Shown here: one piece after another, positions 32,450 through 37,368 of the stretch
How positions within the stretch are numbered: position 1 is the first letter of the stretch
How the letters are laid out: every line of letters starts with the position of its first letter
IMG/VR virus record: IMGVR_UViG_3300025131_000160
Span: 1 to 37,368 of that record
Source: a virus
Reading direction: 5' to 3' (one strand)
Length of the DNA stretch: 37,368 nt
Position numbers and translations under genes: made by a program
Notes under the pieces: generated by a model
Seen by the model: the letters and a program-made list of their open reading frames with translations, nothing else
The model's database searches: none
What the model was told of the DNA's origin: nothing

Positions 32450-32764
32450 CTACTTCTTAATTTCACCGCGTATGAAGTTCTTTTGTTTAGCTATAACTTT
32501 GTCTAAGTCTGATTTTTGAATCTTATCCTTCTCAATAACTTTGGGATCTTTATGTCCTATATATTTAACTATATGCCACGGCTTATTTTTCTTTTGTTTA
32601 GCATCTAAAAGTTTATACCATGTTACATCAGGAAGTATAGTACCTGATTTCATTCTTAATTTATATAATCGTTTCTTCTTGTCTGTAATTTCAATCACTT
32701 CACATTCCTCAGGAGTTCCAAGAAAGACTGTTATTACTATATCACCTACTTTTAAAAGTTTCAT
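32450..32764 (-). CDS. Small SH3-like basic protein (104 aa)
   Basis: The N-terminal part (MKLLKVGDIVITVFLGTPEE, CEVIEITDKKKRLYKLRMKS) has the alternating strands of an SH3/KOW-like barrel. The remainder is Lys-rich (AKQKKNKPWHIVKYIGHKD). No family was recognised. It is directly downstream of the tRNA-Arg gene. Confidence 0.5.
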   Translation of the reverse strand: MKLLKVGDIVITVFLGTPEECEVIEITDKKKRLYKLRMKSGTILPDVTWYKLLDAKQKKNKPWHIVKYIGHKDPKVIEKDKIQKSDLDKVIAKQKNFIRGEIKK

Positions 32765-32778
32765 TTATTTTCTCTTTG

Positions 32779-32852
32779 TGATCGCGATAGGATTCGAACC
32801 TATGACCGTCTGCTTAGAAGGCAGATGCTCTATCCAGCTGAGCTACGCGACC
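32779..32852 (-). tRNA. tRNA-Arg (anticodon UCU)
   Basis: All four arms can be drawn: acceptor GGTCGCG paired with CGCGATC, D arm with AGCTCAGCTGGATAGAGC, anticodon stem TCTGC-CTTCTAA-GCAGA with anticodon TCT, and T arm ATAGG-TTCGAAT-CCTAT. CCA is not encoded. It reads AGA codons, which are common in this AT-rich genome. Confidence 0.95.
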
Positions 32853-32863
32853 ATTTTTAGTAG

Positions 32864-32935
32864 TACCCCGACGGAGAATCGAACTCCGGTTACCAGGATG
32901 AAAACCTGGCGTCCTAACCACTAGACGACCGGGGC
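32864..32935 (-). tRNA. tRNA-Glu (anticodon UUC)
   Basis: Acceptor GCCCCGG pairs with TCGGGGT (with G-U pairs at both ends). The anticodon stem is CCAGG-TTTTCAT-CCTGG with anticodon TTC, and the T arm is CGGAG-TTCGATT-CTCCG. CCA is not encoded. It is 11 nt upstream of tRNA-Arg, presumably in one transcript. Confidence 0.95.
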
Positions 32936-32940
32936 ATAAA

Positions 32941-33031
32941 AGTAAAGGAGGTGCAATTGATCTTTATGCTATATAAATTTTCTCCCGAAGGCGCATTATT
33001 GAGATTTTGCTATTATATGGTCTCCTTTACT
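32941..33031 (-). other. 91-nt inverted-repeat element next to the tRNAs
   Basis: Perfect 10-bp arms AGTAAAGGAG (32941-32950) and CTCCTTTACT (33022-33031) enclose 71 nt, starting 5 nt from the 5' end of tRNA-Glu and ending 3 nt after the stop codon of the 41-aa gene. The minus-strand interior includes GCGCCUUCGGGAG, a small UUCG-capped helix. It is neither a recognisable tRNA (no T arm) nor a plain terminator. A structured RNA or a processing signal for the tRNA transcript is possible. Confidence 0.5.
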
Positions 33032-33034
33032 ATT

Positions 33035-33160
33035 TTACTTAATTGAATAAGTTGCCCTTACTCTATCTGATATTCTAGTATCTAATTCTTTTAATCTTTG
33101 TATCTCTTTCTGATACCATAACCATCTTTCTTTTGACATATCTATTATTTTTATTAACAT
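33035..33160 (-). CDS. Very small protein (41 aa)
   Basis: A short frame from ATG 33160 reads MLIKIIDMSKERWLWYQKEI, QRLKELDTRISDRVRATYSI, K. It is helical and amphipathic with two Trp. It overlaps the end of the 162-aa gene by 7 nt and stops just before the inverted-repeat element. The coupled position and sensible composition support it, but it is too short to be certain. Confidence 0.45.
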   Translation of the reverse strand: MLIKIIDMSKERWLWYQKEIQRLKELDTRISDRVRATYSIK

Positions 33161-33642
33161 TGCATTCCATTACCGTCTGGATCTTCTTGACTTTGAAATG
33201 TATATTTATCACCATCTTCCCAATAACAATCCCAACAACCATCTTCGGCTTTATCAAAACCTAACATCTTCATTCTAAGTTTAGGTACAATTTCTTCACT
33301 ACATAAGTAACCATATTCTTGATGTAATGACCAATTAGCCATATTAGCTAAAGTGTTAATACCATTATCTTTAATATCATCTAACTCATATCCATCACTA
33401 TATGAATAACCTTCAATAGTTTGAACTATCTTTCTTAATCGTTTCTCTCCAGCATCACTTCCACCAACAGCAGCTATATCTCCTATAGCTTGACTATATG
33501 CAAGGAATATCTCTGACATCATATTTCTTTTCATCTCTAATGCGATTGCATCATTATGATCATACATCTCTTTACTAAATGGTTTTGTAATTTCAATTCC
33601 GTAACGGAAGGTTGGGGTTTTTTTGGTTCTTTTAATTTTCAT
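33154..33642 (-). CDS. Protein of unknown function, non-structural (162 aa)
   Basis: It starts MKIKRTKKTPTFRYGIEITK, has a helical middle (NDAIALEMKRNMMSEIFLAY, KRLRKIVQTIEGYSYSDGYE) and an acidic, aromatic C-terminus with three Cys (DGCWDCYWEDGDKYTF, ending MQC). No family was recognised. It lies behind candidate early/middle promoter copy 3 with a leader of about 33 nt and an A-rich start region without Shine-Dalgarno, so early expression is likely. Confidence 0.6.
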   Translation of the reverse strand: MKIKRTKKTPTFRYGIEITKPFSKEMYDHNDAIALEMKRNMMSEIFLAYSQAIGDIAAVGGSDAGEKRLRKIVQTIEGYSYSDGYELDDIKDNGINTLANMANWSLHQEYGYLCSEEIVPKLRMKMLGFDKAEDGCWDCYWEDGDKYTFQSQEDPDGNGMQC

Positions 33643-33680
33643 CTTTTATATTTTAATTAATAATCCTTTTTAATTATAAT

Positions 33681-33749
33681 ATAAAGATAAGGAAAAAATC
33701 TCATATATCCTAGACTTTTCGAAGAAAAGTTTCAGAAAGTTATTAAGAG
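33681..33749 (-). promoter_or_regulatory. Candidate early/middle promoter, copy 3
   Basis: The minus strand reads CTTAATAACTTTC, then a hairpin (ACTTTTC-TTC-GAAAAGT), then CTAGGATATATGAGA, TTTTTTCCT and TATCTTTATATTATAATT. The 70-bp arrangement repeats that at 26546-26614, although the interior of the hairpin differs in sequence and keeps its pairing. The predicted start point is near 33675. Confidence 0.6.
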
Positions 33750-33781
33750 CTAATATTCAAGTTTACATTATAAGTATTTAA

Positions 33782-34015
33782 TTACTCATACTCTTCAGTA
33801 TAATACCATTCACCATTTTTATCATGTAATATAGATATTATTTCAGAATGACTATATTGAGGTTTACCTGATAAGAAACTTGGAGTATCTCCTTCAAATT
33901 TAACTATAGCCTTAGTACCATTAGAATTATATCTCATCGTTTCTGCAGAGGTTTGTTTAACTTGAGAAAAATTAACAGAACTAACATCACTACTATTTAT
34001 TATTACATATATCAT
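33782..34015 (-). CDS. Small protein of unknown function (77 aa)
   Basis: The sequence MIYVIINSSDVSSVNFSQVK, TSAETMRYNSNGTKAIVKFE, HSEIISILHDKNGEWYYTEE is beta-rich and acidic at the end. No motif was recognised. It follows the LamG adhesin gene by 3 nt and may be an accessory or chaperone of that fibre-like protein, but this rests on position only. Confidence 0.5.
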   Translation of the reverse strand: MIYVIINSSDVSSVNFSQVKQTSAETMRYNSNGTKAIVKFEGDTPSFLSGKPQYSHSEIISILHDKNGEWYYTEEYE

Positions 34016-34018
34016 TTT

Positions 34019-35536
34019 CTAATCTCCTGATTGTTTCCTATAATCATCTAATGGACTTACGTGATTCCAGGCAGGTTCATTAACTAATTCACCTTCTATA
34101 TCATTAATTAATTCCATTGTTGTTACAGCTTCACCTTCTTGTAATTCCCAATAGGCTACTAATTCGTTACTTCCGGTTTCAATATAATTACCTGAACCAG
34201 ATAATAGGAATGGTGGTGTACCATCATTATATAATCCTAGGATTGATTCTTGTGATAGTCCAGTTTTCCATACACCTATGTTATTTATAAGTCCATTAAA
34301 ATATGAATCAGCACCAGTATTTGTTTTACCTAATTTACCAATATTGGTTGCACTTCCATTATATGTTAAAGTCAGATTTGCATCTGTTGCACCACTTTTT
34401 ACAGTAGTTAATTCTTTACCATTCATCCAAATTGACCAATCATCTTTTTCAGAAGACCCAAATACGAATGTAGCCATTATCCATTTTTTCTCATACATCT
34501 TGATAGGATCTACATTAGGAGATTGTACTGCTGTTTTTCTATTATTTGAACTTTGGCCAAATCCTCCTCTACTATCTGCTCCATAATGATGCATTTGTAA
34601 TCTAAAATCAGCTGATATATTACATAGATATCCATAGTATTTATTACTAGTTCTTCCTACAGCTAATATAGGTTGTATTGTTGAGCCTGATGCTTCTATG
34701 TATATCCATGCATTAACAGTTACTCCATGTTCATCAAAAGCATCTTCATCAAAGTATAAGTACTCTTGAAAATCACCACATGAAATATGATCATCATTTC
34801 CATCTAATAATATACTATAATCATTAGAATAATAACTAGCAGTAGAATCTAAATCAAAGGATTCTTTGAACATATAATTTTGTATTTTAGTATCTACTTT
34901 AGATTTTGATGCTGTTAAATTTACTAACTTAGCATCTGCTGTTAAGTCTCTATACCATTGTCTTTTATGAGCACCATACCATTTGTCTTGTTTAACATTT
35001 AACTCATCGTAATATGATTCTGATATTAATCGAATAGGTTTACCATGCCTATCCATACCTAGTTTAGCACCAACTAATGTTTCAGATTCTGATGGATCAT
35101 AAGTATCTTCAAACTTTTCTTTAAAGAAATTATACCGCGGTGATTTTTTACGTGATGCTGTAGCTGCTCCATCAACCATCCTATAACAATATTCTATGTT
35201 CTGGCTACCAAGATAACTAACAGATGAACTACACATTTTTTCAGACCTTAGTTCATACTTTAAGCTTTCAGTAACTCCTGCATCGCTTTGAGATAACATA
35301 CCTCTAGCTATACTAGCAGATGCTACTTCTATACGTTTTTCTGATTTGGTTTTTAAAACATGAGTGGTATCATGTGATGGAGATATAAAAGATACAGTTC
35401 GATTATCATTAGCAGGCTTAAATGTAACTTCGCCTATATCAACATTAGGTTCTACTATCTCACCACAGCATTCACAGAATTCCTCCAATGATTGAGTTTG
35501 TATTCCCGCGGTCGATTTCCTTTGGTATCGTAACAT
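34019..35536 (-). CDS. LamG-domain adhesin-like protein (505 aa)
   Basis: A concanavalin/LamG jelly roll covers about residues 240-440: SILLDGNDDHISCGDF, VNAWIYIEASGS, KWIMATFVFGSSEKDDWSIW, MNGKELTTVKSG, and YFNGLINNIGVWKTGLSQES, the last being the typical G.I.N..VW...LS motif. The N-terminus has a Cys cluster (FCECCGEIVEP, Cys21, 23, 24) and a region rich in RKSPRYNFFK. It is probably a tail fibre or head-decoration protein that binds surface glycans. It is transcribed with the membrane protein upstream (6 nt gap), away from the main tail module. Confidence 0.75.
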   Translation of the reverse strand: MLRYQRKSTAGIQTQSLEEFCECCGEIVEPNVDIGEVTFKPANDNRTVSFISPSHDTTHVLKTKSEKRIEVASASIARGMLSQSDAGVTESLKYELRSEKMCSSSVSYLGSQNIEYCYRMVDGAATASRKKSPRYNFFKEKFEDTYDPSESETLVGAKLGMDRHGKPIRLISESYYDELNVKQDKWYGAHKRQWYRDLTADAKLVNLTASKSKVDTKIQNYMFKESFDLDSTASYYSNDYSILLDGNDDHISCGDFQEYLYFDEDAFDEHGVTVNAWIYIEASGSTIQPILAVGRTSNKYYGYLCNISADFRLQMHHYGADSRGGFGQSSNNRKTAVQSPNVDPIKMYEKKWIMATFVFGSSEKDDWSIWMNGKELTTVKSGATDANLTLTYNGSATNIGKLGKTNTGADSYFNGLINNIGVWKTGLSQESILGLYNDGTPPFLLSGSGNYIETGSNELVAYWELQEGEAVTTMELINDIEGELVNEPAWNHVSPLDDYRKQSGD

Positions 35537-35542
35537 ATTAAA

Positions 35543-36136
35543 CTATCCTATTGCTTCAGCTGAGGCTAATATAAATGATCTTATCTCTCCAGCCTTAACA
35601 GCATTTAATGCAGACTTAAGAGTAGCTCCAATTAAATTACCTTTAGTTGCAAATTTATAAGCAGCTGCACCTCCTGTAAATAATAACATTGCTATTATTA
35701 TATGAAATAGAACATTTGCAAATTTCTTAGCTTTAGCCGAATCTTTAACACCTGCTAGTTTTAATACCTTTGCAAGACCTGCTACTACTTTATGATGATA
35801 TTTATCTCCTGCCGCTATTAATCTATCTCCTGATAAAGATTTTAATCCAGGTATCTTTTTTAATAGGTTTATAAATTTTCCTAATACTCCGATAATAGCT
35901 GGCATAGATAATGCAACACCTGCTAATGTTAATCCTAAAGCTTCATCTACCTTTTTAGGTTCTAGGTCTGCAGATTTTATATCCTTCTCTAAATCCTTAA
36001 AAGCATCTTCTATTTCTTTATTTGGTTCGTCCGTAAGTTCGTTCCTATCTTTACCTTTCATAAATACTTTATCCATATCTATGTTAGGGTCTTGGAATAC
36101 ATCAGCTTCGATTAGTATGTTCTTGAGTTTTATCAT
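35543..36136 (-). CDS. Membrane protein with T4-like capsid-targeting peptide (197 aa)
   Basis: The N-terminus MIKLKNILIE10|ADVFQDP closely resembles T4 internal-protein targeting peptides such as MKTYQEFIAE|A. Residues 11-65 are acidic and helical. Two hydrophobic segments follow (about 66-85: LGLTLAGVALSMPAIIGVLG; about 143-165: VLFHIIIAMLLFTGGAAAYK). It could be packaged in the head and enter the host membrane on infection, for example in DNA entry or exclusion; this is inference. There is no leader: the ATG directly follows candidate late element F. Confidence 0.65.
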   Translation of the reverse strand: MIKLKNILIEADVFQDPNIDMDKVFMKGKDRNELTDEPNKEIEDAFKDLEKDIKSADLEPKKVDEALGLTLAGVALSMPAIIGVLGKFINLLKKIPGLKSLSGDRLIAAGDKYHHKVVAGLAKVLKLAGVKDSAKAKKFANVLFHIIIAMLLFTGGAAAYKFATKGNLIGATLKSALNAVKAGEIRSFILASAEAIG

Positions 36137-36150
36137 TTAATATAAATATG
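36136..36150 (-). promoter_or_regulatory. Candidate late promoter element F
   Basis: The minus strand reads CATATTTATATTAAA, whose last A is the A of the start codon ATG. If it is a T4-type late promoter with the start point about 6 nt after the box, the message would begin at or next to the ATG, that is, leaderless. Confidence 0.5.
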
Positions 36151-36227
36151 GAGGTAGCAGGTTAAAGTGTGGTTTTTGAGTTTAGTATTGTGTGGTTAAA
36201 AAAAGTTGAGAAAAAGCTGCCAAAAGA

Positions 36228-36259
36228 TTTGGTAGATTGAGATTTTTTTCTTATCTTTA
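36228..36259 (+). promoter_or_regulatory. Bacteroidetes-type promoter for the plus-strand genes
   Basis: TTTG (36228-36231), a 20-bp spacer and TATCTTTA (36252-36259) match the Bacteroidetes sigma consensus TTTG-N17-23-TAnnTTTG except for the last base. The start point would be near 36266, 17 nt before the ATG at 36283. The TGAGATTTTTTTCTTATCTTTATA part also matches promoter copy 3 on the other strand. Confidence 0.65.
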
Positions 36260-36282
36260 TAGTATATAAAAAGGTAGAAATT

Positions 36283-36480
36283 ATGAGTAGATTATTAGAT
36301 GAAATTATTAAAGAACAAGCAAGGTTAAAAGCATCAGGTTGGAAACCTAAATTCACAGGCGACACCGGTATCAATGTTTGTCAGGTTATGATAGATAATG
36401 ATATCAAACCACGGAATGAATGGGATGAAGCTTTAGTAGAAACTTTCAAAGAAATCAAAAATGGCAAAAGTACTAATTAA
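36283..36480 (+). CDS. Small plus-strand protein, probably early (65 aa)
   Basis: The sequence MSRLLDEIIKEQARLKASGW, KPKFTGDTGINVCQVMIDND, IKPRNEWDEALVETFKEIKN is mixed helical, with no known motif. The A-rich start (AAAAAGGTAGAAATT), 17 nt after the predicted start point of a host-type promoter, suggests immediate-early expression. It overlaps the SWIM gene by 20 nt. Confidence 0.6.
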   Translation: MSRLLDEIIKEQARLKASGWKPKFTGDTGINVCQVMIDNDIKPRNEWDEALVETFKEIKNGKSTN

Positions 36481-36841
36481 CGAATATTGGGATCACGGTA
36501 AAAAGAAGCCTATTAGATCATATACAGTAGTTGGTGGTTTAATTCCACCATATACAATGTCCATCGGAAGCGATAAGTATATAATGCCAGGTTGGTATAA
36601 GCTAGATAATCATACAGAGACATTACCAAATATAGAAGATATTAAATTCATACCTTATAAGCCTAAAGAAGACAATAAACCTAATATAGAAAGCAATAAG
36701 ATATATAAGGTAACGTCTAGTAAAGGAGATAAGGTATATGAGGTTAAAATGAATAACTCTGGAAGTTTAGAATGTGAATGCGTAGGTTACGGTTATAGAC
36801 GTAAATGCCGACATATAGACTCCATCACCAGTTCCCTATAG
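36461..36841 (+). CDS. SWIM-type zinc-finger protein (126 aa)
   Basis: The C-terminal LECECVGYGYRRKCRHIDSI has Cys105, Cys107, Cys116 and His118, the CxCx(n)CxH arrangement of SWIM fingers, which bind DNA or proteins. Before it, about residues 80-100 (KIYKVTSSKGDKVYEVKMNN) form strands like those that lead into SWIM fingers. The N-terminal part (MAKVLINEYWDHGKKKPIRS, GWYKLDNHTETLPNIEDI) is unrecognised. As the second gene of a probable early unit, it may modify host replication or transcription. Its start overlaps the 65-aa gene, suggesting translational coupling. Confidence 0.75.
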   Translation: MAKVLINEYWDHGKKKPIRSYTVVGGLIPPYTMSIGSDKYIMPGWYKLDNHTETLPNIEDIKFIPYKPKEDNKPNIESNKIYKVTSSKGDKVYEVKMNNSGSLECECVGYGYRRKCRHIDSITSSL

Positions 36842-37368
36842 TAAAAATTTTATTTTGCACTTTTCGCTTGCGCTCAGATAACCACATTGGTTGCGAGTAC
36901 TAGGTATTGAGCGAGAACATTGCTATGCTCAGCATGGTATACGCAGTATATACTATATAATATGTTCCTATATAAAAAAATTAAGTTCACGATGTAAATA
37001 TGTAATACGCCCCCTCAGAGCTGGTATATCCATGGTATGTTACCGAAAACCCCTATATCCACCTATTATGGGGGGTTCTTTAAGGGTATTACGGGGTAGT
37101 TGAAGGTATGTGCCCTATATATGGTAATCTATAGGTTATATGGTCGGTATTAGCTGGTATGTGGATATATGGTGGATTATTCCTTTCTAATCGGTTTCGT
37201 CCTGTATATATTGTATTTACTCTGTATACTGTGTAATGTTCTATTTATATTTATTTTTAGTATATTGTATTGTATTCGTTATATTAGTTATCTGCTGCTT
37301 CTTCTACTTGCTTCCGGACACTTCGTATCCAGGCCGGCCACTAGTTACCTACGGTTATCTAAACCTTT
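36842..37368. other. 527-bp non-coding right end with hairpins and repeats
   Basis: No convincing gene is present on either strand. Three paired segments follow the SWIM gene: CGCTCA with TGAGCG (36871-36876 and 36908-36913), AACCA-CAT-TGGTT inside them (36880-36892), and ATGC-TCA-GCAT (36925-36935). Then come CCCC...GGGG (37051 region), a 9-bp inverted pair TATATCCAC/GTGGATATA (37054-37062 and 37161-37169), and several GGTATGT/TATATGG words. Near the end are a GGATAC-GAA-GTGTCC hairpin and a GGCCGGCC palindrome. It could be a structured RNA, an origin or the end of the sequenced molecule. Confidence 0.5.

Noticed and set aside
32097-32519. Plus-strand frame of 140 codons
   Set aside because: Antisense to the start of the 322-aa gene and its promoter element; composition is Phe/Leu/Ser-rich, as expected of a shadow frame.
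32541-32924. Plus-strand frame of 127 codons
   Set aside because: It runs antisense through the 104-aa gene and both tRNA genes, so it cannot be coding.
32941-33031. Third tRNA gene
   Set aside because: The closing stem fits, but there is no T arm (TTCRA), no credible anticodon arm and no D arm; kept only as an inverted-repeat element.
33075-33257. Minus-strand frame of 60 codons
   Set aside because: Lies inside the 162-aa gene in another frame; Lys/Val/Ile-rich shadow.
36162-36374. Minus-strand frame of 70 codons
   Set aside because: Antisense to the plus-strand promoter and the 65-aa gene; no start signal.
36891-37103. Plus-strand frame of 70 codons
   Set aside because: Covers the hairpin-rich non-coding end; it has no ribosome-binding site and an unnatural composition.
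1-37368. CRISPR array or insertion sequence
   Set aside because: No regularly spaced direct repeats and no transposase or integrase motif were seen.

Overview
The window is a segment of a tailed-phage genome with a contractile (T4-type) tail. It is AT-rich and almost entirely coded on the minus strand; only two small genes at the right end are on the plus strand. Phage identity rests on T4-like baseplate proteins in the expected order (gp5-type hub, gp25, gp6), large adhesin-like tail proteins, a candidate gp55-like late sigma factor, two tRNAs and tightly packed, often overlapping genes. Several features point to a Bacteroidetes (probably flavobacterial) host: a TTTG-N20-TATCTTTA promoter of Bacteroidetes type, A-rich start regions without Shine-Dalgarno in many non-structural genes, a DUF4494-like protein, an Hc1-type histone-like protein, and an outer-membrane beta-barrel whose signal peptide ends in the Bacteroidetes-style ASA|Q. 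The host call is an inference.

Layout from left to right. 1-16.9 kb is the tail and baseplate module, transcribed leftward: a cut-off basic protein, a small structural protein, a 1949-aa double-LamG protein, a 598-aa structural protein, a DNRLRE-like protein, gp6, gp25, a protein with a capsid-targeting-like N-terminus, a spike-like protein and a gp5-type hub carrying an M15 peptidase. 16.9-21.4 kb holds the candidate late sigma factor, a small membrane protein, an HD hydrolase, a ClpP-family protease, a Cys-rich basic protein and a four-helix membrane protein. 21.6-26.9 kb is a set of small auxiliary genes: a DUF2061 membrane protein, an Hsp20 chaperone, a methyltransferase, a DUF4494-like protein, a PseT-type 3'-phosphatase, a winged-helix-like protein and a small membrane protein. 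27-32.8 kb holds the beta-barrel, the Hc1-like protein, a run of small proteins with capsid-targeting-like N-termini and other probable virion proteins. 32.8-33.6 kb holds tRNA-Arg(UCU), tRNA-Glu(UUC) and an adjoining 91-nt inverted-repeat element. 33.8-36.1 kb holds a third LamG adhesin and a membrane protein with a very T4-like targeting peptide. 36.2-36.8 kb holds two plus-strand, probably early, genes, one with a SWIM zinc finger. The last 527 bp is non-coding and full of hairpins.

Two regulatory signals divide the genes. A 15-bp element, CATATTTATWTTAAA on the minus strand, lies just before seven gene starts, nearly all virion-type; an eighth close copy lies before a small unknown gene. 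It is a candidate late promoter. A different block, AAGTCTAGGATATATGA followed by TATCTTTA or TATATTTA, precedes three small non-structural genes and is a candidate early or middle promoter. The most interesting observation is a family of six proteins that share an amphipathic basic N-terminal helix, five of them ending in a T4 gp21-like (L/I)xE site. They are candidates for a set of proteins packaged in the capsid and processed there.
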